Source: Bacteroidota bacterium
GTDB taxonomy: Bacteria > Bacteroidota > Ignavibacteria > Tepidaquicellales > Tepidaquicellaceae
Reading direction: 5' to 3'
Assembly (NCBI GenBank): GCA_018266845.1
Contig: JAFDZO010000010.1
Location: 1-64,000 of the forward strand
Length of the DNA stretch: 64,000 bases
Shown here: positions 1-8,436 of the stretch, piece after piece
Layout of the letters: each line of letters opens with the position of its first letter
Position numbering within the stretch: the stretch's first letter is position 1
Position numbers and translations under genes: made by a program
The notes under the pieces: generated by a model
The model's input: only the letters and a program-made list of their open reading frames with translations
Told to the model about the DNA's origin: nothing
Databases searched by the model: none

Positions 1-636
1 AAAAAACAGCTTTCTTCCTTTCCGAACCTTTCAGTCGGCGATACAGTTTTCATTCCGAAAAGGACATAAAAGCATTCTCCCAAACTTTTTATATGCCGGA
101 GAGTTTGTGAATTTTTGGTTTCAAAATTTTTCCGGCAGAGTACATTTTATATATGACTAAAATTTTTATCTTCAAAAGCTCTGCTTAAAGAGTGCGAAAG
201 AGAAATCTTAAAGCAGTTTTAAAAAGCTATACAAATTTAACGCAGTAAATTTCGCATAACAAATAAAATGTATTAAAAATGTTAGAGATACCGAGCAGGA
301 AAATGCTTGAAATAGTGTAAAACCAGAGTAAAAATGGGTAAAATCTGTTAGAGGGGGTATTTTTTAAAAATACGCATTAATGTTATAGGGAAAGAAAATA
401 AATTTTACCAAAAGGTTGGTTTTTGGTGATTATTTGAAGATTTTCATTGGTTTTTTGTTAGAGAAAAAGCAGTAACTTGTTTAGATGTAGTGCCGCTTGA
501 AATTGAAAAAACAAATATTTAAGTGAAAACTTACGAGGGGGCGTAAGTTTTGCACTGTATTTTTTCAGTAATTTACGCCCTCAAAAAATTGACTTTAAAA
601 CCTCAAAAAATTAACCTATTTTAGAATTTTTTCCAA
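1..636. other. Non-coding stretch before the tRNA
   Basis: No convincing reading frame is visible on either strand in these 636 bases. They are strongly AT-rich. The only organised parts are the hairpins at 523-582, described separately, and a 12-base direct repeat, CCTCAAAAAATT, at 579-590 and 601-612. The repeat copies are 22 bp apart, about two helical turns, just upstream of the tRNA. I looked for hallmark segments of tmRNA and RNase P RNA and saw none. The region may carry the 3' untranslated end of an upstream transcript. Confidence 0.5.
523..582 (+). promoter_or_regulatory. Two mutually exclusive hairpins, attenuator-like
   Basis: AAAACTTACG (526-535) pairs perfectly with CGTAAGTTTT (542-551) around the loop AGGGGG. 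The outer GTG (523-525) and CAC (553-555) extend the stem past a bulge. A T-rich run follows near 558-565, so the first hairpin can act as a terminator on the + strand. The same loop plus right arm, GAGGGGGCGTAA, can instead pair with TTACGCCCTC at 573-582. The two folds cannot coexist. Seen in the sequence: the pairings. Inferred: a switch or simply a compound terminator for an unseen upstream transcript. Confidence 0.45.
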
Positions 637-708
637 GCCCCCATAGGCTAATGGATAAACCTTCTGACTACGGATCAGATATTAGAGGTTCGAATCCTCT
701 TGGGGGTA
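637..708 (+). tRNA. tRNA-Arg (anticodon ACG)
   Basis: A full cloverleaf is visible. The acceptor stem is GCCCCCA (637-643) with TGGGGGT (701-707), giving a G1-U72 wobble pair. The anticodon stem TCTGA/TCAGA flanks the loop CTACGGA, so the anticodon is ACG at 670-672 (read as ICG after deamination, for CGN arginine codons). The T arm is AGAGG-TTCGAAT-CCTCT. The discriminator is A708 and a complete CCA is not encoded (it continues CA), so the end must be added by CCA transferase. It stands alone, with no other tRNA nearby. Confidence 0.95.
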
Positions 709-849
709 CAACTTTCCTTTCCTGCCTCAATTTTTCCCAAAAACAAATTCCATACCGAGATTTATAAAATAATTTTTTTCTTATGATGTAAATCATACAA
801 TAATTGCTGAAATGTATCTAATTTGTTATAGGTAAGTTAACCAATAGCC
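709..849 (+). promoter_or_regulatory. Intergenic region with FNR/CRP-like dyad at 782-797
   Basis: TATGAT-GTAA-ATCATA (782-797) is a perfect 6+6 dyad with a 4-base spacer. Its TGAT-N4-ATCA core has the geometry of CRP/FNR-superfamily sites (FNR consensus TTGAT-N4-ATCAA). It lies about 53 bp upstream of the small ORF at 850 and about 225 bp upstream of the 29-aa peptide gene, in the right place for activating a promoter. The rest of the stretch is plain AT-rich DNA. Site identity is inferred from pattern only. Confidence 0.45.
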
Positions 850-1002
850 ATGAATAAAAGCGTCATACATCACAAAGCGGATTCACTCTTTTTAGTAAAT
901 GATGTGAATTCGGATGACTCTGATGCGCCTGTCTCCTCACTTGATATCAGGGGAAATGTTTACTGGGTAAAATTGCTTTATAACAATACCAGCTCATTGT
1001 AA
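850..1002 (+). CDS. Possible small protein, 50 aa, unknown
   Basis: An ATG-started frame of 50 codons begins MNKSVIHHKADSLFL and ends in NNTSSL before TAA. I recognise no family. There is no visible Shine-Dalgarno sequence, but genes of this lineage often lack one. The composition is mixed and polar (DVNSDDSDAP in the middle), with no signal peptide or membrane segment. The frame lies between an FNR/CRP-like dyad and the well-marked 29-aa peptide gene that starts 18 bases after its stop, so it may be a coupled leader or the first gene of a two-gene unit. It could equally be a chance frame in the 5' leader. Confidence 0.3.
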   Translation: MNKSVIHHKADSLFLVNDVNSDDSDAPVSSLDIRGNVYWVKLLYNNTSSL

Positions 1003-1009
1003 ACTAATA

Positions 1010-1017
1010 AAGGAGGA
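1010..1017 (+). promoter_or_regulatory. Strong Shine-Dalgarno, AAGGAGGA
   Basis: AAGGAGGA lies 3 bases before the ATG at 1021. Such a perfect anti-16S match is unusual in this window, where most genes have poor or no Shine-Dalgarno. It is the best argument that the 29-codon frame behind it is translated. Confidence 0.7.
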
Positions 1018-1020
1018 TTT

Positions 1021-1110
1021 ATGAAAACCCTTCTTAAATTTTTTATTTTTGTTGTATTTCTAATTATAATTCTTTCGCCGGCTGGTTCACTCGGTGCCTG
1101 TAGTTTCTAA
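1021..1110 (+). CDS. 29-aa hydrophobic mini-peptide, membrane or lipopeptide
   Basis: This 29-codon gene starts MKTLLKFFIFVVF and ends SLGACSF before TAA. It is essentially one charged N-terminus (two Lys) and a hydrophobic helix of about 17 residues. The tail LGAC-SF resembles a lipobox (L-G-A-C), so signal peptidase II could leave a lipidated Cys-Ser-Phe; alternatively it is a single-span membrane micro-protein. It has a strong AAGGAGGA site and is followed 35 bases later by a good intrinsic terminator, so it looks like a genuine stand-alone or bicistronic unit. I recognise no family. Candidates by form alone are a type I toxin-like peptide, a small subunit of a membrane complex, or a signalling lipopeptide. 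Confidence 0.55.
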   Translation: MKTLLKFFIFVVFLIIILSPAGSLGACSF

Positions 1111-1145
1111 TATCCTGCAGGCAATGGAAGTATAGAAAGTATGAT

Positions 1146-1184
1146 AAGGTTACTGAAAAGTAGTTCAGTAGCCTTTTATTTTTT
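1146..1184 (+). terminator. Intrinsic terminator after mini-peptide gene
   Basis: AAGGTTACTGAA (1146-1157) pairs with TTCAGTAGCCTT (1164-1175) through one T-G wobble around a 6-base loop. The tract TTATTTTTT follows. This is a classical rho-independent terminator on the + strand, closing the unit of tiny ORFs and separating it from the DUF4783 gene at 1266. Confidence 0.85.
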
Positions 1185-1265
1185 GAACCTTTTTCCGTTT
1201 CTTAAGTTAAAATTTAATCATTTAAAACATATCATAAAAACGCTATTATTATTCATTAAGTACTT

Positions 1266-1736
1266 ATGTCCCGATATCCTCTTTTTGTCTTAATACTTTT
1301 CTGTTTCACTTTTTTTCTTTTGCATAGCGCAAATGCGCAAGACGGCTGGTGGAAGGAAAAAAAATATAAGGATGAATTTACCCGGCAAAAATATGCCCTG
1401 TGTAAGAAAACTTTCAAAGATATTGGAAGCGGTTTAAGCTTTAAACAAATTTCTGCTGTAAGCAAATACTTTGATGAACAGGTTTACCTGAATGTGATAA
1501 GCAATGAAAAAGGATATTACAGCTCTTCCCAGGCGGAATTAATTCTCACTGATTTTATGGATTACTTCAGAGTGATTTCTTTCAGCTTTAAACGCTCTAC
1601 CCGTTATAACACCTATGCTTTTGCAACTGGAAAATACAAATATTCAATTAACGGAAATAAAAGCGAACTTGAAGTATCTATCTCTCTCAAATTTTATAAA
1701 GACGAATGGTTTATTGACCAGATAATGATTAACTGA
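1266..1736 (+). CDS. DUF4783-type exported protein
   Basis: A 156-aa protein with an N-terminal signal peptide (about residues 1-24, hydrophobic run then ANAQ). The mature part matches the Bacteroidota DUF4783 pattern: a region around FDEQVYL, then the YYSSSQAELILTDFM helix, then alternating strands to the C-terminus (VSISLKFYKDEWFIDQIMI). Family members are predicted to have an NTF2-like fold and to sit in the periplasm; the function is unknown. It precedes the large sensor kinase by 13 bases and is probably co-transcribed with it, so it may act in the same envelope-sensing pathway (inference). Start chosen at the ATG giving the full signal peptide. Confidence 0.8.
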   Translation: MSRYPLFVLILFCFTFFLLHSANAQDGWWKEKKYKDEFTRQKYALCKKTFKDIGSGLSFKQISAVSKYFDEQVYLNVISNEKGYYSSSQAELILTDFMDYFRVISFSFKRSTRYNTYAFATGKYKYSINGNKSELEVSISLKFYKDEWFIDQIMIN

Positions 1737-1749
1737 TAATAATCATGTA

Positions 1750-4700
1750 ATGCTTAAAAAAATTCTCGGGATTAATACTGCTCTTAATAATAAATTTGGA
1801 AGGCGGTTAAAATTTTTAATTTTAATCGCTTTTTTACTTTTATTCTGGAATATTGTTTCAAACGTTACCTTCCAGACTATCCTTACTACAAACCGCCAGA
1901 ATAACTCTGTTTTCAAAGAGAAAAATGAAGAGAGAATAAACTACATTCAAACTCTATACACCAATATTTCTTCTGAAACAATTTCAGAGGCGAAAGAAAT
2001 CGCATCTGATAAAGAGATAAGAAAATATCTTCAGTCCGGTGAAAATAAAAAAGTATTTGATGAGTTTTTGAAAAAATTTCCGGGACAGCTGTATCAAATG
2101 GAAATTTATAACAGAAAACTTGAACTTGTCGCATTTGAAGGAAGAGAAATCCAGCCGAAAATTTTCAGCCTGCAAAAAGCTCTATCAGGAAAGTCTTTCT
2201 CGATTTTAAAAAATATTAGCTTCTATTCATATCTGGTTGTATATTTGCCTGTAAGAGATGCAGTTGATACAAACTCAATTATAGGGGTTTCGGTAACAGC
2301 CCGCCTGTTGGATACAAAATTTCAAATCAAGAACAAATTTATTTCTTATCTGGGGCTTTCCGGGGAGATTGAGAATAAATATAAAGTAGCTGCCTCTGTT
2401 ATTCCTTCTGATGAAGTGTCAGGAAACTTGCAAACGGATTCGTCTGCTTTCAAATCTTCCGTGTCATTAAATATCAAAGGGCTTGACGGCACAGCAATCG
2501 GGAAAATTTCTCTGCCCGAATACACCGCTGAAAACTATATTTCGGAAATAAATAATCTTATTGATAAAATTAACTCACTCACAATTTTTTTGCTCTCGGT
2601 TATAATTCTATCAGTAATTTTTACATTTGCGAATAAGTTAAAGTCAGTCTGGCTAAAGGGCGGCATATTTCTTCTTTTGCTTGTTTTGCTCAGACTTCTA
2701 TGGGTAAAAATAGGCTTCCCCTCCGTTCTCTTTGATACTGATTTATTTTCTCCTTCTTATTATGCCTCAACTTTTGGTAAGGGGATTGTAAGGTCAGCGG
2801 GCGATTTGCTTATCAGCTCTCTTCTTCTGCTTATCTGGTCATTTTATTTTTTCAAGATAATTTTTTTCCATTACAAAGAAAATATCAGCAGGCAGCAAAG
2901 TATTGGATATGCAGCTGCCAAATTTTCTGGACAGATTATCCTTTTTTTCGGCATTCTCTATTTGCTTGGCGTAGTCATTCAAAGTGTTGTTTCTGATTCT
3001 AATTTAAAATTTCTCGATAAGACAAATCTTATCCCGGATACAGGATTAATTTTTATTCTGGTTTCGATTTTCTTGTGCGGAATTTCAGCTTTCACTTTTC
3101 TGACGATCATCATTGTGAATGAGTTTTACTTCGCAGTAAAACAGGATTTAATAAAAAATAAATTTTTAAAAAAATATTTTTTTATTGCCTTATTTATTTT
3201 ATTTGCCGTGATTAGTCAGGTTGTTGAGCTTGCTTTTCCTGAGTTTCCCGTGAATTATTACCAGCGTCTTATAATTATTGCTTCGATTTTTTTATTCTCG
3301 TTTTTTCTCAGCAAAAATATTCTGCTGAAAAGGGAGTTCAGAATCTTTTCCTATGCAAATATTTCCCTGCTTGTTTTAATTAGCTTAATTTCTATTCCTT
3401 ACATTCTTCTGGATAAGCTTACCGCTCAGGAAACAAAATTCGTTGAGCTAATTGGCAGTAAGCTTTCTGAAGATGATAATGATAAAATTCTCTTTCTGAT
3501 TACAGGCGAACTGAATAAAATTGTTGAAAGCAAAGAAGTTGAAAATCTCCTTAAAAGCAAAGCTAACTCATCAAATCTTGCTTTTACAACGTGGGCGGAG
3601 AGCAAACTTAGCACTGAAAATCTCAACACCTCAATTATTTTACTGGATACGAACTTTAATTCAGTAAGCGATTTCAGTATTAACTACAATTCTCTGAACG
3701 TAGATTCGTTAATTTCGTTTGTAAAAAAATCGGTTAAAGGAGCGGGTATAAATCAAATGCAGCCGGCTCCTGATAGTTTGCAGTCTTCTGATAGCCTTGT
3801 CTCTGAAGAGCCGGAGTACGATGGAACTTCACTTGAAGAGTTTGTCAGAGCGTCGGAAGATGATTCATCAAAGATAAAAAATAAATTTTCTGTTTATAAA
3901 AATTCAGGGGACAAATATTATGCCGGAGTGGTAAAGCTGGAAAACCTTGATTTAAGAAATACTGAGTTTGCCAAGAAAACCGGATATGCTCTTGTAACAG
4001 TGCAGTATGAACCCAAAAATCTTCTTGCTCAATCATCTTTTCAGATTTTTAAAAACTATACTAAAGATAATCTTTTTGATAAGCTGATTTCTACACCTGT
4101 CATTACGGAGTACATTGATGATGAATTTGTAAGCTCAACAAATCCTGAAATTTCAAAAGGGAATACAAAATCTCTTGAGAGCTTTAAAGATTTTGTCAAA
4201 AGTAAACCCGTAAAATCTGCATGGAGATACGAAATATTTAACAATGAAAAATTCAGAACATTCTATGTGCTTACAAACACATCTGACGGCTATCAAAAAG
4301 TATATTCTATAAGTATCAAAAGAAATGATGCTTACCTTATATTGTTTTTCTACCTTAAGTTTGTTCTGTTTATTGTTATGATATTCGGCCTTATCAGTGT
4401 ATTGTATTTTTTATATTACGTCGTATCTCAAAACAGGATTGTGTTTAATTTCCGTGAAAAGCTGCTGACATCGTTTATAATCGTTTCAGTCATTCCTATT
4501 ATTTTACTGGCAATTTACACCAGAGGATATATTAAGAATAAATATGATAGCTCATTTGAAAACCAGATTAAGTCAGATTTAAACCTTGTAGCTGAAAGCT
4601 TTAGAAACAGTAATACCGGATTTATAAGCGGCAAGTTGACTGACAGCCTGAAACAGAAAGAAAAATCAACCTTCAATAAGCCGTTGATACGCTCAGATAA

Positions 4701-5898
4701 AAACTTCAATATATATTCTGGATTGAAATTATCTTCCACAACAAATGAAGAGTTGTTTAAATCCGATTTATTGGATAACAGAGTTGACGGGGGAGCATAC
4801 TATAATTTGAACTACGAGAAAAAAGATGTTTACTTTAAATATTTAGACCTGCCGGGCTTTTCATTTTATGCAGGATATATTCCCATACTAGATAAAAGCA
4901 ACAATCTTAGCGCGATTATTTCCTCTCAAACCGTTTACAGGCAGGCTGAGATAAGTGAAGAGTTGACAGAGTCGCTAACGTTTATTTTCGGAATCTATAT
5001 AATAGTTATAATTATTCTTTTGCTGTTTATTACTTTTTTTGTAGAGAGAATAACCAGACCTATTTCCATACTAAAAATCGCAACGGAAAGGCTTTCAAGA
5101 GGGGAGAGCAATATAGAAATTCCGCTGAAAAGGAAAGATGAGTTTGGGACATTAGTAGAATCGTTTAACAGAATGACGCGCGAGCTTGAGGCTTCTAAAG
5201 AAAAACTGAAGAGAGCGGAAAGAGAAGCTGCTTGGAGGGATATTGCAAGGCGGGTTGCGCATGAAATAAAAAATCCTCTTACTCCTATGAAACTTTCTGT
5301 CCAGCATCTCTATGATTTGTATTTAAGAAAAAAAGATAGCGGCGATTTTGAAAACACCCTGACTAAGACAAAGGATATAATGCTGAACGAGATTGACAAG
5401 CTGAACAAAATTGCAACTGAATTTTCTAATTTTGCTAAATTGCCTCAGCGAAATTATGAATTGATAGAGCCGAATGAAATAATGCGCGACGTGATAATGC
5501 TTTATGAAAAATTCCCTGATATTTCATTTGAAATTGATTTAAAAGAAAATTTAGGCACAATCACTGCTGATAAACAGGAGCTGAACAGAATTTTTCAAAA
5601 TCTGATAAAAAATGCGCTGCAGGCGATTGATGGAGAAGGAAGCATAAGAATTTCTTCGGATGAAGATAGAGGATATGTGATTTTTATTATTCAGGATAAT
5701 GGCGAAGGGATGGATGGAGAGACTTTAAAAAAATTGTTTGAACCGAATTTTTCAACAAAGTCTGCCGGTATGGGGCTTGGGCTTTCCATTACGAAAAAAT
5801 CTTTAGATAATATGAATGCAGTAATTACTTATGAAAGCGCTAAAGGAAAAGGCACAAAGGTTACGCTAAAATTTTCTAAAAAATTTTACGGAAAATAA
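1750..5898 (+). CDS. NtrY-like membrane sensor histidine kinase, giant form
   Basis: A 1382-aa histidine kinase, about twice the length of typical NtrY. The C-terminal core is clear: a HAMP linker (about 1090-1155), an H-box with His1171 in RRVAHEIKNPLTPMKL, an N-box near 1279 (NLIKNALQAI), a G1 box near 1316 (DNGEGM) and G2 GMGLGLS. HEIKNPLTP is the NtrY-type H-box. N-terminal to it are about ten to twelve membrane helices that split the protein into three extracytoplasmic segments (roughly 40-275, 555-860 and 925-1085) plus a central multi-helix block (about 276-550). It autophosphorylates on His and should pass phosphate to a response regulator, but none is encoded nearby. It is 13 bases after the DUF4783 gene and abuts the lipoprotein gene at 5899. 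Confidence 0.9.
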   Translation: MLKKILGINTALNNKFGRRLKFLILIAFLLLFWNIVSNVTFQTILTTNRQNNSVFKEKNEERINYIQTLYTNISSETISEAKEIASDKEIRKYLQSGENKKVFDEFLKKFPGQLYQMEIYNRKLELVAFEGREIQPKIFSLQKALSGKSFSILKNISFYSYLVVYLPVRDAVDTNSIIGVSVTARLLDTKFQIKNKFISYLGLSGEIENKYKVAASVIPSDEVSGNLQTDSSAFKSSVSLNIKGLDGTAIGKISLPEYTAENYISEINNLIDKINSLTIFLLSVIILSVIFTFANKLKSVWLKGGIFLLLLVLLRLLWVKIGFPSVLFDTDLFSPSYYASTFGKGIVRSAGDLLISSLLLLIWSFYFFKIIFFHYKENISRQQSIGYAAAKFSGQIILFFGILYLLGVVIQSVVSDSNLKFLDKTNLIPDTGLIFILVSIFLCGISAFTFLTIIIVNEFYFAVKQDLIKNKFLKKYFFIALFILFAVISQVVELAFPEFPVNYYQRLIIIASIFLFSFFLSKNILLKREFRIFSYANISLLVLISLISIPYILLDKLTAQETKFVELIGSKLSEDDNDKILFLITGELNKIVESKEVENLLKSKANSSNLAFTTWAESKLSTENLNTSIILLDTNFNSVSDFSINYNSLNVDSLISFVKKSVKGAGINQMQPAPDSLQSSDSLVSEEPEYDGTSLEEFVRASEDDSSKIKNKFSVYKNSGDKYYAGVVKLENLDLRNTEFAKKTGYALVTVQYEPKNLLAQSSFQIFKNYTKDNLFDKLISTPVITEYIDDEFVSSTNPEISKGNTKSLESFKDFVKSKPVKSAWRYEIFNNEKFRTFYVLTNTSDGYQKVYSISIKRNDAYLILFFYLKFVLFIVMIFGLISVLYFLYYVVSQNRIVFNFREKLLTSFIIVSVIPIILLAIYTRGYIKNKYDSSFENQIKSDLNLVAESFRNSNTGFISGKLTDSLKQKEKSTFNKPLIRSDKNFNIYSGLKLSSTTNEELFKSDLLDNRVDGGAYYNLNYEKKDVYFKYLDLPGFSFYAGYIPILDKSNNLSAIISSQTVYRQAEISEELTESLTFIFGIYIIVIIILLLFITFFVERITRPISILKIATERLSRGESNIEIPLKRKDEFGTLVESFNRMTRELEASKEKLKRAEREAAWRDIARRVAHEIKNPLTPMKLSVQHLYDLYLRKKDSGDFENTLTKTKDIMLNEIDKLNKIATEFSNFAKLPQRNYELIEPNEIMRDVIMLYEKFPDISFEIDLKENLGTITADKQELNRIFQNLIKNALQAIDGEGSIRISSDEDRGYVIFIIQDNGEGMDGETLKKLFEPNFSTKSAGMGLGLSITKKSLDNMNAVITYESAKGKGTKVTLKFSKKFYGK

Positions 5899-7302
5899 TT
5901 GAAATCTCATAAACTCATATTGATAAAATTCTTACTGCTCATCGCAGGCGCAATTTTTTTCTCATCCTGCGCAAACCAGCAGCCGCCTTCCGGCGGAGAG
6001 GATGATAAAACTCCACCTAAGATTATAAAAGTAAATCCTGAAAGTAACACAATAAAATTTACAGGTAACTCGATAAAGTTTTACTTTGATGAATATGTGA
6101 ATAGGAGAAGTTTTGAAGATGCTTTTAAAATCTCGCCATTGCCTGAGGGACGTAAGAAGTTTGACTGGGGAGCAAAAGATGTTGAAGTAATTTTTGAAAA
6201 CGGATTTGAAAAGAATAAAACTTATTCAATAGTAATTACGAAGGACTTACGGGATGTTAACGGAGGAAACCAGCTTACTTCTCCTATGAATTTTGCATTC
6301 TCTACGGGTGATAAAATTGACAAGGGAGGTGTAGCCGGGAAAATTTTCTCGGATAATCTTGAAAAGATGATTGTTTCCTGTTATAAAGTTACAAGCCTGA
6401 ACGGGAATTTTGTTAAGCCTGACACCATTAAGCCTGATTTTATTACTCAGCCTGATGAAAAAGGAAACTATGCTTTTTCAAATCTTCCCGAAGGAAAATT
6501 TCGTTTGTTTGCTTTTAATGATGATGATAGAAATTTTTTATACAATAAATCGGACGGGAAAATTGCTCTGCTGTCTTCCGATATAGAGATTTTGGATTCT
6601 ACGAAGCTAAGCGGAAAAAATTTTCTATTTAAAAATTTTAATTTTGATGTAAAAAGCAAAGAGTTTATTCAGTCACTAAAGTCTGACTCGCTTAATCTTG
6701 TTTTTGCTTCTTTCCACAATGGTTCAAACTCAATACGGGATAATGAGCGTTTTTATTTTTATTTTAGGAATACAAATTTAAGCAAGTATGAGCTTGCTGA
6801 TAACCTGAAACTCACGGATTCTGCATCAAACACAAACGTAAAAATTGCCTTTAACTGGATAAACGATTCATTGCTGCAGGTTTTTTCACCGGAGAAATTA
6901 AAGCAGAACAGAACTTACAAATTTTCCGTGCTTAAACTGCCGTTAAATTTTGTAAGATTTTTTAAGACAATTTCAGAAAGCAAAACAGGAACAGTTTCCG
7001 GCTCGGTGATTGTAAGCGACTCTGCCATAAATTCCGGGGTAAATATTGTCATTCAATTAATAGAGAAAAATAATTTTTCAAACAAGTTTACTCAAAGCCT
7101 TACTAACGCAGGAGCATATAAATTTGAAAATATTCCCGAGGGGGATTACATTTTATTTTCATTTATTGATTATAACAGAAATGGAGTTTATGATGCAGGT
7201 GCTTATTTCCCATTTGAGCCTTCAGAGCCTTTTTTCTTATATGAGAAAGATTTGAAAGTAAAAGGAATGTGGAATACCGATAATGCACAGATTATTTTTT
7301 AA
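5899..7302 (+). CDS. Lipoprotein with N-terminal bacterial Ig-like domain
   Basis: A 467-aa predicted lipoprotein starting at TTG directly after the kinase stop, with no spacing; there is no ATG that keeps the signal peptide. The lipobox is FSSC with Cys24. Residues about 37-135 match the SbsA/Big_5 Ig-like fold (TPPKI.KVNPES, IKFYFDEYV, ending NFAFSTGD). The C-terminal 100 residues have a prealbumin-like carboxypeptidase-regulatory look and a calcium-loop-like DYNRNGVYD. Ig-like lipoproteins of this type are common and uncharacterised in Bacteroidota. Likely anchored in the outer membrane and translated with the kinase. Its 3' end overlaps the convergent holB gene by 4 bases. Confidence 0.75.
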   Translation: MKSHKLILIKFLLLIAGAIFFSSCANQQPPSGGEDDKTPPKIIKVNPESNTIKFTGNSIKFYFDEYVNRRSFEDAFKISPLPEGRKKFDWGAKDVEVIFENGFEKNKTYSIVITKDLRDVNGGNQLTSPMNFAFSTGDKIDKGGVAGKIFSDNLEKMIVSCYKVTSLNGNFVKPDTIKPDFITQPDEKGNYAFSNLPEGKFRLFAFNDDDRNFLYNKSDGKIALLSSDIEILDSTKLSGKNFLFKNFNFDVKSKEFIQSLKSDSLNLVFASFHNGSNSIRDNERFYFYFRNTNLSKYELADNLKLTDSASNTNVKIAFNWINDSLLQVFSPEKLKQNRTYKFSVLKLPLNFVRFFKTISESKTGTVSGSVIVSDSAINSGVNIVIQLIEKNNFSNKFTQSLTNAGAYKFENIPEGDYILFSFIDYNRNGVYDAGAYFPFEPSEPFFLYEKDLKVKGMWNTDNAQIIF

Positions 7303-8432
7303 GTATTAGCTTCTCCCGCTAATATCATTTCCCTGATTTTTATAAATAGATTAAACAACATCAACTCTAAGTTCACATTGTAATCTACATCATTTATTGA
7401 GTTTTCCAGCATACTTATTATCCCGTAGTAATCTGCATTATATTTTAATGCGAATTTTGAGATACTATCGAGTTCATCCTTATTGATTATAAGGTTTTCA
7501 GCCCCGCTTCTTTTGTACTGAACATCGCGAAGCCATATCTGCATTAAAATTAAAAATTGACGCACTCTTTCCTTATCTTTTTTGCCGATAACAAAATCAA
7601 TATCAAATCCGGCTTTTACAGTATTCATAGTTACAAGATTTCTCAACAATACAAGAACTTTTTTCCTGAGTTCATCATAGCTTCCGCGCAATATGTTTTG
7701 CGCTTTTGTGATGCTTCCGTCAGCTAATTCGGAGTAAAAATTCAATTCTGCATCATTTATACCGGGCTGAATTTTTTTAATATAGCCGGTAAGTTCGGAT
7801 TTGCCGATACTGTCGAAATGAATTTTTTGGCATCGTCCTATAATCGTAGGCAGAAGGGAGTTCAGCTTTGAAGTCGTTAAAATCAAAAGAGAATTTTTGG
7901 GAGGCTCTTCAAGAATTTTCAGCAAAGCATTGGCGCTCTGCGGATTCATATTATCTGCATCGGAGATTAAAAAAACTTTTGTTCTGTTTTCGGTCCCTGT
8001 AAGATAAATTAAATCTTTGATTTCCCGTATTGAACTTATCCTGATGAAGTTTGCTTTCTCAAGCTGAATTTTATGATATGGATTTTTAGATTTCTCCTCA
8101 ATCTCGCTGAGATAGCTTTCATAATCGGATTTATCTAACGATTCCAAAACAGAGCTTTCATTGTCATCCTTTCCGGTAGGAAGGGCTGTGATAAATTTTA
8201 GCAAAAGCGACTTCAGACTTTGGATGTCTTTGCAGTTTTTGCACTCATCGCATGCTCCTTTTTCTATATCAGGGTTTTCGCAGTTGAGAAATTTAGCCGT
8301 CTCTATAGCAGCAGCATCTTTGCCTGTCCCTGGTTTTCCGTAAAAAATATAAGCATGAGAAATTCTGCCGCTGGAAAGAATGCTCTTTAAAATATTTTTT
8401 ACCCGTTCCTGTCCTATTATATTTGACCACAT
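7299..8432 (-). CDS. holB: DNA polymerase III delta' subunit
   Basis: A 377-aa AAA+ clamp-loader subunit. Seen: a Walker A-like loop GKPGTGKD (32-39); a zinc module from Cys51, Cys61, Cys64 and Cys67; ISDADNMNPQSANALLKILEEPP, the signature of the delta'/DnaX family; and GRCQ, the sensor-1 'SRC'-like motif. Delta' works with delta and tau/gamma to open the beta clamp and load it on DNA in the cytoplasm. It is convergent with the lipoprotein gene (4-base overlap). The Omp85-type gene lies just upstream on the same strand with a 4-base gap, so the two may share a transcript. Confidence 0.9.
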   Translation of the reverse strand: MWSNIIGQERVKNILKSILSSGRISHAYIFYGKPGTGKDAAAIETAKFLNCENPDIEKGACDECKNCKDIQSLKSLLLKFITALPTGKDDNESSVLESLDKSDYESYLSEIEEKSKNPYHKIQLEKANFIRISSIREIKDLIYLTGTENRTKVFLISDADNMNPQSANALLKILEEPPKNSLLILTTSKLNSLLPTIIGRCQKIHFDSIGKSELTGYIKKIQPGINDAELNFYSELADGSITKAQNILRGSYDELRKKVLVLLRNLVTMNTVKAGFDIDFVIGKKDKERVRQFLILMQIWLRDVQYKRSGAENLIINKDELDSISKFALKYNADYYGIISMLENSINDVDYNVNLELMLFNLFIKIREMILAGEANT

Positions 8433-8436
8433 AAAA

